Assembly (NCBI GenBank): GCA_030836345.1
Contig: JAURQA010000040.1
Span: forward strand, 1 to 7,556
DNA: 7,556 nucleotides
Source of the DNA: Bacteroidota bacterium
GTDB lineage: Bacteria; Bacteroidota; Bacteroidia; NS11-12g; UBA955
Direction: 5' to 3'
Below the pieces are notes generated by a model. It was not told the DNA's origin and made no database searches. It saw only the letters and a list, made by a program, of their open reading frames with translations. Numbering within the stretch: position 1 is the first letter of the stretch; the number at the start of each line of letters is the position of its first letter. Of the stretch, positions 1 through 7,206 are shown one piece after another. Made by a program: the position numbers and the translations under genes.

Positions 1-336
1 CTTTATTCTAAAATACATAATGTAAAACTCACTCAAACTGAGTTAAACTACACAGGATCAGTAACCATTGATATGGATTTAGTGGATGCTGCCGGGATGA
101 TTCCAAATCAAAAAGTTCTTATAGTAAACAACAATAATGGGGCACGTATAGAAACCTATATTATTGCAGGAGAAAGAGGAACAGGAATTATTGGCCTAAA
201 CGGATCTGCGGCTCGCCAAGGCCAATTAGGAGATGAACTTATCATTATGAGTTTTGCCCTAATGGAAATGGATGAGGCCAAAAAATGGTCTCCGAAAAAT
301 ATCTTCCCTGGGCAATACAATAGATTAACAGACTAA
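1..336 (+). CDS. panD: Aspartate 1-decarboxylase, 5'-truncated by window edge
   Basis: PanD removes the alpha-carboxyl group of L-aspartate to give beta-alanine for pantothenate and coenzyme A synthesis in the cytosol. It is a pyruvoyl enzyme that cleaves itself between Gly24 and Ser25 (E. coli numbering). The open frame runs from the first base of the window to the TAA at 334-336 (111 residues visible). The first visible residues LYSKIH match the family N-terminus, so only about five residues including the start lie upstream. The Gly-Ser cleavage site is at 55-60 (YTGSVTID), followed by the small-domain signature NNGARIETY, which contains the equivalents of Arg54, Thr57 and Tyr58. GERGTGIIGLNGSAA then matches the family GERGSGVIGINGAAA. 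The catalytic Lys9 and His11 equivalents (SKIH) are present. The ATG at 73 is internal, because starting there would delete the cleavage site. The next gene begins 4 nt after the stop, suggesting an operon. Identification is secure. Confidence 0.96.
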   Translation, partial: LYSKIHNVKLTQTELNYTGSVTIDMDLVDAAGMIPNQKVLIVNNNNGARIETYIIAGERGTGIIGLNGSAARQGQLGDELIIMSFALMEMDEAKKWSPKNIFPGQYNRLTD

Positions 337-340
337 GCCT

Positions 341-1312
341 CTGAAAAAGAAAATAATAAATATCATATTTGCTGTTTTAGCTCTAGTTGTGTTTTACTAC
401 GTGTATGATAAAACCAATTGGAATCAGACTTTTTCCTCCATTAAAAACGTAAATATTGCTTGGTTATCGTTTGCCATTGTATGGCTAATTTCATCTCATG
501 TCATTCGTGCCATTCGATGGAATATGTTAACTAAACCCAGTGGATATGACCTAAATATCAGACGAAGTTTTTATGCGGTAATGATTGGTTACATTGTAAA
601 CACTGCCACAAGTAGAGGCGGTGAGATTGCCAGATGTGCAACAGCTAGTAAAAGTGAAAAAGCACCCGTAGATTTTTTAATTGGAACCGTTATCACAGAG
701 CGTATTGTAGATATGCTAATTATGGTCAGTCTCTGTTTCCTTTGCCTAGCTGCGCAGTATCAATACATTTGGGATTTTGTAGATACCTATATAATTGGCA
801 AGATTACACTGCTTATGCCTATGTGGTTAGCGAGCCTATTATTCATAGCAGCTATTGCAGGTCTAACATGGTTTTTAAAATCACCTAAAGTAAAGTCTCA
901 GGATGAAGATGGAATCATTCAACGACTCATAAAGGGCGTTAGTAGTATCTTCACACTTAAAAACCCATGGCTTTTCATCCTTTACAGTTTGCTTATTTGG
1001 GTGGGTTATTGGATGGGAGTGTATGGAACATTACAAGCATTGGAACTAACCGAACATTTACATTTTTGGGCATCACTTTCAACCTTGCTTTTTTCAGCCG
1101 TAGGAATTGCGATCCCACTGCCTGCAGGAGCAGGAGTATGGGCAGCCATTTCCTTTGGACTTACCACTGTTTATAAAGTTCCAACGGAACATGCTGAGAC
1201 ATTTGGAATATTTAATCTAGCCGTATCGAATATCCTAGTTATTTCGCTTGGAGGTTTAAGCGCCCTCCTATGGTGGATAGAACTTCAAAAAATTGAAAAA
1301 GAGAATGGATAA
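341..1312 (+). CDS. LPG-synthase-type (UPF0104) integral membrane protein, probable CTG start
   Basis: This is a polytopic inner-membrane protein of the family named after the transmembrane region of lysylphosphatidylglycerol synthase (MprF/AglD2-like). In MprF this region flips lipids, but stand-alone members mostly lack a proven function. With the start proposed here it has 323 residues and about seven or eight hydrophobic segments. Family signatures visible are RAIRW (about 56-60), a GE motif SRGGEIAR (91-98), ERIVD (120-124) and a Gly/Pro-rich PLPAGAGV (259-266). There is no MprF catalytic domain. No ATG occurs at the 5' end. The first ATG/GTG/TTG-type codon is the GTG at 389, but the frame is open back to 329. 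The codons from CTG 341 encode KKKIINIIFAVLALVV, an ideal basic-then-hydrophobic first membrane segment, so CTG 341 is preferred, 4 nt after panD. The gene overlaps the next one by 8 nt. Family call is firm; function (lipid or glycolipid translocation) is inferred. Confidence 0.85.
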   Translation: MKKKIINIIFAVLALVVFYYVYDKTNWNQTFSSIKNVNIAWLSFAIVWLISSHVIRAIRWNMLTKPSGYDLNIRRSFYAVMIGYIVNTATSRGGEIARCATASKSEKAPVDFLIGTVITERIVDMLIMVSLCFLCLAAQYQYIWDFVDTYIIGKITLLMPMWLASLLFIAAIAGLTWFLKSPKVKSQDEDGIIQRLIKGVSSIFTLKNPWLFILYSLLIWVGYWMGVYGTLQALELTEHLHFWASLSTLLFSAVGIAIPLPAGAGVWAAISFGLTTVYKVPTEHAETFGIFNLAVSNILVISLGGLSALLWWIELQKIEKENG

Positions 1313-1784
1313 AATTCAATCTTGGGGTGAAGCCCAAAATACCGTAGCAAAATGGAAAAGTAAAAATCATACGACTGTTTTTACCAATGGTTGCTTTGAT
1401 ATTCTTCACGCAGGACATGTGTCCTATCTAAAAAAAGCAAAAGCATTAGGTCATAAACTGGTTCTAGGTTTAAATAGCGACCAAAGCGTCCAGCGCATGC
1501 AAAAATCTCCCAATAGACCCCTTCAATCAGAAACGAGTCGAAGTATAGTAATGGCTGGCTTAGAATCTGTAGACCTAGTCGTTATTTTTAGTGAAGATAC
1601 TCCTCTTGAGCTTATAAAAGCATTGAAACCAAATGTGCTAGTGAAGGGTGCCGACTATAAGATAGAGGACATTGTAGGAGGAAAAGAAGTGCTCTCCTGG
1701 GGAGGGTCTGTTGAAACTATTGAGTTCTTAGATGGATACTCAACAACAGCCATTGAACAAAAAATACTTAATCATAAATCATAA
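1305..1784 (+). CDS. rfaE2: RfaE2-like D-glycero-beta-D-manno-heptose 1-phosphate adenylyltransferase
   Basis: Cytosolic nucleotidyltransferase of the cytidylyltransferase-like superfamily. The best-known reaction of this subfamily is transfer of AMP from ATP to heptose 1-phosphate to form ADP-heptose for LPS core synthesis. It corresponds to the C-terminal half of E. coli HldE; here it is a free-standing 159-residue domain without the kinase half. The signature motif HxGH is present as FDILHAGHVSYL (HAGH 35-38). GLNSD (55-59), RP (71-72), LVKGADY (112-118) and the closing DGYSTT (143-148) follow in the expected order and match HldE closely. A TTG 12 nt upstream is in frame, but ATG 1305 is chosen because it starts just before the family homology and overlaps the previous stop by 8 nt, typical of translational coupling. 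No gmhA, gmhB or heptose kinase gene is in the window. The substrate could therefore be another sugar or glycerol phosphate; the adenylyltransferase assignment rests on motif similarity. Confidence 0.9.
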   Translation: MDKIQSWGEAQNTVAKWKSKNHTTVFTNGCFDILHAGHVSYLKKAKALGHKLVLGLNSDQSVQRMQKSPNRPLQSETSRSIVMAGLESVDLVVIFSEDTPLELIKALKPNVLVKGADYKIEDIVGGKEVLSWGGSVETIEFLDGYSTTAIEQKILNHKS

Positions 1785-1789
1785 AATCC

Positions 1790-2707
1790 ATGGTTGACGT
1801 CCCGAAGAAGAAAAAATTCGGCGTTCTTGATATCGCTAAATACTTTATTTTCGCTGCTTTTGCTATTTGGGCATTTACCTACATCAAAGACCTAACATCA
1901 AAAGATGCCTTAAGTAAGGTATTTGCAAAAACCCCTTGGTGGGTATATTTCGGAGCATTTATAGGTGCGTTAATCAACTGGCTTCTGGAATCTGCGAAAT
2001 GGCATAGGTTAATAAATACTATACAAATTAGCCCGTTAGCCACTTCAATAAAGGCTGTTTTATCCGGAACGGCTGTTGGCAATTTGCTCCCATATAAAAT
2101 AGGCGAATATTTAGGAAAACTGTATTTTGTAGATACGGATAAGAGAGCTTTAAGCATTCCACTCTCGTTTATCAGCAGCACCATACAACTCTTTGTAAAC
2201 CTAAGCTTATGCATCATTCCAGCTATTTATGTTTTAGGGAACGCTGCAGTTGCTACCATGAACTGGCAAAAAATTTTAATTATTGGTAGTTTGGCAATAC
2301 TCTCTTTCTCCGTGGCATACCAACATCCAAAACTTAAGAAATGGATGCTTGACATTCGTGAAAATTTCAAGCTACTAACCCTAAAAGTAATTTTTCAAGT
2401 TTCAGCAATTGCCCTCCTGCGATTTCTGTTTTTTCTGAGCGCATATGCCTTTGTACTTCACGGAATGACAGAACTGAGCTGGACGCAACTATACAGTGGC
2501 ATTTGTGCCATCTATTTTATGCAAAGTTTTGCCCCCGGGATGCTTCTAACAGATGGACCCGTTCGCATTCTGTTGCCATTAGTTGTTTTTAAAGCTATGG
2601 GAGCCAATGAAACAGTCCTTATTGCTGCATCTATTATTAACTATCTTGCATCCGTTATATTTCCTTCACTAGTAGGAGTCGTTTTGATCACTCTCCGCAA
2701 ACGATGA
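1790..2707 (+). CDS. Second LPG-synthase-type (UPF0104) integral membrane protein
   Basis: A 305-residue polytopic membrane protein starting at ATG 1790, 5 nt after the rfaE2 stop. It opens with a lysine-rich cytoplasmic tail (PKKKKF, residues 5-10), then a first membrane helix at about 14-32 and six or seven further hydrophobic segments. It carries the same layout of family signatures as the other membrane protein in this operon, but in a divergent form: ESAKWHRLI (67-75, equivalent to RAIRW), AVGNLLPYKIGEYLGKLYF (95-113, the GE motif) and a late segment FAPGMLLTDGPVRILLPL (247-264), which in the family lies near the conserved Pro/Gly-rich turn. It is probably a paralogue of a different subfamily rather than a recent duplicate, since little direct identity is visible. 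The role is unproven; translocation of a lipid or lipid-linked sugar is plausible from its position between a sugar nucleotidyltransferase and a glycosyltransferase. It ends in RKR, and its TGA overlaps the next start (ATGA). Confidence 0.82.
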   Translation: MVDVPKKKKFGVLDIAKYFIFAAFAIWAFTYIKDLTSKDALSKVFAKTPWWVYFGAFIGALINWLLESAKWHRLINTIQISPLATSIKAVLSGTAVGNLLPYKIGEYLGKLYFVDTDKRALSIPLSFISSTIQLFVNLSLCIIPAIYVLGNAAVATMNWQKILIIGSLAILSFSVAYQHPKLKKWMLDIRENFKLLTLKVIFQVSAIALLRFLFFLSAYAFVLHGMTELSWTQLYSGICAIYFMQSFAPGMLLTDGPVRILLPLVVFKAMGANETVLIAASIINYLASVIFPSLVGVVLITLRKR

Positions 2708-3786
2708 TTTGGGCTTTATACATATTCGGTTTTATGTATTGCTTCTACATGGCAATTCAGATTTTTAGATTCAAAAATTTCCCGAAAGAAATACCTTATA
2801 AAAACACAAAAGAGCTGCCTTTAAGTATTATTCTTCCCTTCAAAAACGAAGCAAGCAATCTTCCAAACCTATTAAAAAGTCTAAAAGACTTGAACTATTC
2901 GAATCATGAGTTCATTTTTGTAGATGATTCCTCGGTAGATAAAGGGTCAGATATAATTAGAAATCACAGCAGCCCATTACTATTGGTTACCAACAAAAAA
3001 GAGCCAGGTAAAAAAGGGGCTTTAGAAACAGGCATTGCCCACGCTAAAAATAACTTTGTTATTACTTGGGACACAGATATTACGGTTCACTCTGAAATTT
3101 TGAAGGAGTTCAATCAGTATTTTCAACAAAATAAAGACATGATTTTAGGGCCTTTTTCATTTTCTGCTAAAAATAATTTCATTGCAAATTATGGAATGCT
3201 TGAAAATAGTAGTCTAGTGGCCTTTGGCCTAATGGATGCAAAGGCGAATAAGCCAAACATGGCTAATGGAGCAAACTTTGGATTCAAACGAGATTTATTT
3301 TTATCTCTTGGCGGCTATTCAAGCAATAAAGCCCATGCCGGTGGAGACGACGAATTTTTAATGCATTTATTTATGAAAACAGGTGCTAAAATAGCTGCTT
3401 TAAGTTCAAGAAATGCGATGGTCTACTCTCAATCCATGCCCACTTGGAAATCGTTTATCCACCAGCGTATTCGTTGGGGTAAGAAGGTGAAAGAATATCC
3501 CAATGGCTTAATCAAAAAATACCTGATCAGTCAACTGCTATTCATTGCATATTTAACCCTATCCATCCTCGCCATTTGCAACAATCAATACCTTCCTCTA
3601 ACACTTGTTCTAGGTGCAAAAGTCACCATAGATTTAACTTGGTTTATTGCGATCAAACCGTTCTTCCAAATCAAAATTGACTATGCCTATGCACTGCTAA
3701 GTAGTGTGTTCCAAATACTCATTATTCCCCTTGTTTTTATTCATGTCTTAATTGGAAAAGCAGAATGGAAGGGAAGAGACATTTAG
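2704..3786 (+). CDS. Membrane-anchored family 2 glycosyltransferase
   Basis: GT-A fold inverting glycosyltransferase of family GT2, 360 residues, expected at the inner membrane with its catalytic domain in the cytosol. There is an N-terminal membrane helix (about 2-20). The catalytic domain begins with LSIILPFKNEASNLPNLLKSL (40-60). It contains the nucleotide-binding VDDSS (73-77), the metal-binding DTD (123-125), ANGAN (187-191), the acid motif GGDDEF (213-218) and the QxxRW motif as QRIRW (254-258). QxxRW is typical of processive or lipid-acceptor GT2 enzymes such as hyaluronan, cellulose and ceramide glucosyl transferases. The C-terminal region has about three hydrophobic segments (270-292, 296-318, 327-350) and ends in WKGRDI, a tail common in this group. 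All catalytic motifs are intact, so the enzyme should be active. It starts with an ATGA overlap with the upstream membrane protein, implying translational coupling. Donor and acceptor cannot be deduced. Confidence 0.92.
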   Translation: MIWALYIFGFMYCFYMAIQIFRFKNFPKEIPYKNTKELPLSIILPFKNEASNLPNLLKSLKDLNYSNHEFIFVDDSSVDKGSDIIRNHSSPLLLVTNKKEPGKKGALETGIAHAKNNFVITWDTDITVHSEILKEFNQYFQQNKDMILGPFSFSAKNNFIANYGMLENSSLVAFGLMDAKANKPNMANGANFGFKRDLFLSLGGYSSNKAHAGGDDEFLMHLFMKTGAKIAALSSRNAMVYSQSMPTWKSFIHQRIRWGKKVKEYPNGLIKKYLISQLLFIAYLTLSILAICNNQYLPLTLVLGAKVTIDLTWFIAIKPFFQIKIDYAYALLSSVFQILIIPLVFIHVLIGKAEWKGRDI

Positions 3787-3790
3787 TTGC

Positions 3791-3821
3791 TTTGCTTTAC
3801 CCCTTAGAATAACTATTTTCG
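3791..3821 (+). promoter_or_regulatory. Weak candidate Bacteroidota-type promoter
   Basis: In the 41-bp gap before the secreted-protein gene, TTTG (3791-3794) is followed after 19 bp by TATTTTCG (3814-3821). This fits the Bacteroidota pattern of a TTG-like -33 box and TAnnTTTG -7 box with one mismatch in the latter. The predicted transcription start would fall only a few bases before or at ATG 3828, so a transcript from here would be leaderless or nearly so. The match may be chance in AT-rich DNA. Confidence 0.3.
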
Positions 3822-3827
3822 TAGAGT

Positions 3828-6362
3828 ATGCCGCGCATTCTACTACCGCTAATCTCCATCCTTTACCTGTCCCCTATTTTTGGTCAATTCACCGATAGTT
3901 TTAATGATGGTAATTTTAGCGCTAATCCCTCATGGACATCTGTTTCTGGGGATTTCATCATAGATGATTCAGAATTAAGAAGCAACAAGGAGGATGCTAC
4001 TAGTTTTGGAATAAGCACCCTTTTAGGTTCAAATATTTCCATTTGGAATTTTAGCTTCAAACTTAGCTTCAACCCATCTTCAGCCAACTACGTACATGTA
4101 TTTCTAAGTTCCGATTCATTGGTAGAGAATTCACAAAATGGGTACTACGTCAAAATTGGAAATACTAAAGATGAAATTAGCCTCTATCGGTTATCGAACG
4201 GAATCTCTACCGAGATAATATCTGGAACAGATGATTTACTAGATAAAAGCAGTAGTGCCTTTGACGTTTCTGTTGAGTATAAAAAAGACTCTTGGCACTT
4301 ATATCAAAAACCATCGGGAACCGTTTCGTATAGTAAAGAAGGCTCCTACTCAGACAATGCGGCTAACTTATCAACCTATTTTGGGGCTTTTATAAAGCAA
4401 AGTAAATCGAATGCAGGTAAACATTATTTCGATAATTTTTTTGTTGGTCAACCGCCTGTCGATAAAACACCACCGCAAATAGTGTCAGCAAGTGCTATAA
4501 ATAATACAGATATTGAAATTCGCCTAACCGAACCTATAAAAAGCATTGGAAATCTACAACTTACAATAAATGGAGTATCCGCCGAGAATATTCTCAACTC
4601 ATTCCCGAGCAGCAGCCTTAAGGCTCGTTTTTCAAATCCCCTTCCTAAAAACAAATCTGTATCCGTAGAATTAAAAGATATCGAAGATTTATCAGGGAAT
4701 CGAACATCACTTTCAAGGTATAATTGGTTCAATATTCAATTTGACTCAGCCTTATTTGGAGATATCATTCTTACAGAAATCATGAGCATTCCATCCCCAG
4801 TTGTTAGCGGCCTGCCCAATAATGAATATGTAGAAATATACAATCGAAGCGCAAAATATATAGATCTTTCGCAGTACACTTTCTCGGATGCAACAAATAC
4901 AGTTGATATGCCCGAGATTAGCCTAAAACCTTTTTCATATGCAATTCTCTCTCATGAGGATGATACCATGAGTAGATACGGCCAATGGATTCCGCTCTCC
5001 AGTTTTCCTAGTTTAAATAATGATGGAGATCAAATATCCATAAAAACTGCATCGGGAAATGTCATTCACCAAGTAAATTACAAATCCGATTGGCATGAAA
5101 ATGCACTAAAAAAGCAAGGTGGGTGGAGCTTAGAAATGATTGATACTCAGAAGTTTTGTTTGGGTGCAAATAATTGGACCTCGAACCAAAATTCCGGAGG
5201 GAGCCCAGGAACTTTAAACACGGTAAATGGATCCACCGTCATTGAGACAAATTTTACCATTGAAAGTACCTTTGTGAATGACGGAAAAATTCATGTGTTG
5301 TTTAACGAAAATAGTTCAGATTGCTCCAGTTGTATAGCAAAAATTTCTGATGTAGGAGTGGATTTAGATATCCTAAGCGTTAATGGATCGGAATTAATCC
5401 TGAGCTCCTCTTTTCCCTTAGTTCCAGATGTTATCCATGATTTAGAACTCATTGGTTTTAAAAGTTGTGATGGAAGAAACCTATCAAAGACCATTGTCCA
5501 ATTTGGGGAAAAAACAGAAAAAGAACTCAATCCCTGGGATTTAATCGTCAACGAAATATTATTTAATCCCAAGAACAATGATGATGATTATGTAGAAATC
5601 TACAACCGCAGCAATAAAATTATTGACTTGCAAGAAGTTTTTATTGCGAATGCGAATGATGATGGAAGTATCAAGGATGCATTTCAGATCTACACAAGCC
5701 CGCTTACTATTTTGCCCCAGTCCTATTTAGCTGTTACTACTAGTAAATTAAACACATTAAGCCAGTATAACCCTCCCTCATCTGCATCAGTTACTGAAAT
5801 AGATGAAATGCCTACCTATTCAAATGATAAAGGTACCGTTTTGCTCATATCTAAAACCAACCTTAAACTACACTCCTTTTATTATGAAGATAACCTACAT
5901 TTTGAACTTTTAGTAGATGAGGACGGTGTCAGCTTAGAACGAAGTCACTTGGATACCGCGAATGAACACTGGAGCAGCGCTTCTTATAAAGTAAATTATG
6001 GAACTCCAGGATACAAAAATTCCCAGTTCAGAAATATTCCTAGCTCCTCTTCGTTTGCTACCTTATTATCCAAAACTATTAGCCCAGATGGCGATGGGTG
6101 GGAAGATAAGTTATTGATAAAAATAAATAGTCAAAAGCTACCGGCAGCCATCAACCTTACCATTTTTAACGAATATGGACAGCTCATGAGTAAAGTAAAA
6201 TCTCAACAATTACTGGGACGAGGCGATATCATAGAATGGGACGGTGTTTTCAATAATGGCAAGGCACCCATGGGTAATTACATTGCCCTTGTTGAAGCTA
6301 TTGCGAATGACGGGTCTATAGAAAGGGCAAAACTCGTTTTTACAATTTTAAAAAGGCAATAA
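3828..6362 (+). CDS. Secreted lamin-tail-domain protein with T9SS type B / FlgD-like C-terminal domain
   Basis: An 844-residue secreted protein. A signal peptide spans residues 1-19, with likely cleavage before Gln20. Visible modules are: a beta-rich, concanavalin/laminin-G-like region beginning FTDSFNDGNF (about 21-207); an Ig-like domain opening DKTPPQIVSASAINNTDIEI (212-305); a first lamin-tail domain (311-466) with EYVEIYNRS at 333-341; a second Ig-like domain (470-566) containing CSSC at 499-502 and Cys547; a second lamin-tail domain (571-733) with DYVEIYNRS at 587-595; and a C-terminal domain (about 745-844) with SPDGDGWEDKL, IFNEYG, WDG, PMGNYIALVEA and a final FTILKR. That tail resembles the CHU_C / FlgD-like domain that directs Bacteroidota proteins through type IX secretion, so surface attachment or release is likely. 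No catalytic motif was recognised. Lamin-tail domains in bacteria are often linked to extracellular nucleases or adhesion, but no nuclease domain is seen. Its TAA overlaps the prmC start by one base. Module boundaries are estimates. Confidence 0.85.
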   Translation: MPRILLPLISILYLSPIFGQFTDSFNDGNFSANPSWTSVSGDFIIDDSELRSNKEDATSFGISTLLGSNISIWNFSFKLSFNPSSANYVHVFLSSDSLVENSQNGYYVKIGNTKDEISLYRLSNGISTEIISGTDDLLDKSSSAFDVSVEYKKDSWHLYQKPSGTVSYSKEGSYSDNAANLSTYFGAFIKQSKSNAGKHYFDNFFVGQPPVDKTPPQIVSASAINNTDIEIRLTEPIKSIGNLQLTINGVSAENILNSFPSSSLKARFSNPLPKNKSVSVELKDIEDLSGNRTSLSRYNWFNIQFDSALFGDIILTEIMSIPSPVVSGLPNNEYVEIYNRSAKYIDLSQYTFSDATNTVDMPEISLKPFSYAILSHEDDTMSRYGQWIPLSSFPSLNNDGDQISIKTASGNVIHQVNYKSDWHENALKKQGGWSLEMIDTQKFCLGANNWTSNQNSGGSPGTLNTVNGSTVIETNFTIESTFVNDGKIHVLFNENSSDCSSCIAKISDVGVDLDILSVNGSELILSSSFPLVPDVIHDLELIGFKSCDGRNLSKTIVQFGEKTEKELNPWDLIVNEILFNPKNNDDDYVEIYNRSNKIIDLQEVFIANANDDGSIKDAFQIYTSPLTILPQSYLAVTTSKLNTLSQYNPPSSASVTEIDEMPTYSNDKGTVLLISKTNLKLHSFYYEDNLHFELLVDEDGVSLERSHLDTANEHWSSASYKVNYGTPGYKNSQFRNIPSSSSFATLLSKTISPDGDGWEDKLLIKINSQKLPAAINLTIFNEYGQLMSKVKSQQLLGRGDIIEWDGVFNNGKAPMGNYIALVEAIANDGSIERAKLVFTILKRQ

Positions 6363-7183
6363 TGCTAGCATCCGATTACTTTATTCAGTTTAGTCAGCGT
6401 TTAAGCGGACATCCCAAAGAAGAACACCAAGCTATTTTTAAAGAACTACTTCATTTCCACAAAGTACATTCCAATGGATATTGGCCTGACTTAACCCTTG
6501 AGAATAAGATAATAGCAGAAATAGAAAAACAACTCATCGCACTAAATACACAAAAGCCACTACAATATGTTTTGGGGCTAGCCCCCTTTTATAATGTAGA
6601 TATAAAAGTAAATGAACATACGCTCATTCCAAGATCAGAAACAGAAGAGTTAGTACACCTTATTTTGGAAGAAAATAAAGGGAGCGCTTTAAATGTACTT
6701 GATATTGGGACTGGATCCGGATGCATTCCGTTAATTCTATTAAAAAACAGACCTCAATGGAACGCATTGGGCTTAGATATTGACGCAAAAGCTATAAAAA
6801 TTGCCCAGCTGAATGCGAGACAACTTAAAATAAGTTCAAGACTGACTTTTAAAAAAGTAGATGTTTTGAAAGAAAATTTTGACCTAAAAGACATTAACAT
6901 TCTTGTTTCTAACCCTCCATATATTGACGAATCTGAGAAAGCAACGATGTCAAAAACAGTGTTAAACTTTGAACCAGAAAAAGCCCTTTTTACATTAACA
7001 GGAGATCCTCTAATTTTCTACAAGAGAATAGCAAGGGAAATGGAATTGCAAAATTTCAAGGGAAAAGCTTACTTTGAAATAAATCCGATTTATGATGAAC
7101 AAATGCTTGACACATTCAAGTCATTTAGTCCAACTCTCTCAAAAGATATGCAGCAAAAAAATAGATTCTTGCATATTTCATAA
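6362..7183 (+). CDS. prmC: Peptide chain release factor N5-glutamine methyltransferase
   Basis: PrmC (HemK) uses S-adenosylmethionine to methylate the glutamine of the GGQ motif in release factors RF1 and RF2, improving translation termination. The protein has 273 residues, the usual length. The N-terminal helical domain that recognises the release factor ends with PLQYVLG (66-72). IPRSETEELV (89-98) is the family IPRPETE motif with Ser in place of Pro. The SAM-binding loop DIGTGSGCIPL is at 114-124, the acidic LGLDID at 136-141, and the catalytic NPPY motif at 184-187 (SNPPYI). GDPLIFYKRI and YFEI complete the fold. All key residues are intact, so it should be functional. The start ATG overlaps the stop of the secreted-protein gene (TAATG), so translation of this housekeeping enzyme is probably coupled to that gene. 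It faces the AT-hook-repeat gene convergently. No prfA is present in the window. Confidence 0.95.
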   Translation: MLASDYFIQFSQRLSGHPKEEHQAIFKELLHFHKVHSNGYWPDLTLENKIIAEIEKQLIALNTQKPLQYVLGLAPFYNVDIKVNEHTLIPRSETEELVHLILEENKGSALNVLDIGTGSGCIPLILLKNRPQWNALGLDIDAKAIKIAQLNARQLKISSRLTFKKVDVLKENFDLKDINILVSNPPYIDESEKATMSKTVLNFEPEKALFTLTGDPLIFYKRIAREMELQNFKGKAYFEINPIYDEQMLDTFKSFSPTLSKDMQQKNRFLHIS

Positions 7184-7185
7184 GG

Positions 7186-7204
7186 TTTCTTCTATCTTAA
7201 GAAA
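7186..7204. terminator. Weak hairpin between convergent genes
   Basis: The 23-bp gap between prmC and the convergent AT-hook-repeat gene contains the inverted repeat TTTCTT (7186-7191) and AAGAAA (7199-7204) with a 7-nt loop. The hairpin could serve both directions, but the stem is short and AT-rich. In the plus direction the nearest long T run (7218-7225) lies 13 nt beyond it, so it is not a classic intrinsic terminator. Confidence 0.22.
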
Positions 7205-7206
7205 TA

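Noticed and set aside
1..72. panD as a broken gene starting at the ATG at 73
   Set aside because: The frame is open and homologous from base 1, including the SKIH and Gly-Ser cleavage region; the gene is merely cut by the window edge.
1293..1304. TTG at 1293 as the start of rfaE2
   Set aside because: An in-frame ATG 12 nt downstream fits the family N-terminus and gives a compact overlap with the upstream stop; the extra four residues add no homology.
341..1312. Assignment as MprF or a lysylphosphatidylglycerol synthase
   Set aside because: Only the transmembrane family region is present; the catalytic aminoacyl-transfer domain is absent, so the lysyltransferase function should not be transferred.
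3768..3806. Inverted AAGGG / CCCTT around the end of the glycosyltransferase gene as a terminator
   Set aside because: The stem is about five base pairs with a loop of more than 25 nt and no T tract; it is not credible.
1879..5578. Minus-strand open frames of 67 to 112 codons inside the membrane-protein and secreted-protein genes
   Set aside because: They lie opposite well-supported genes, have low-complexity translations and no recognisable motifs.
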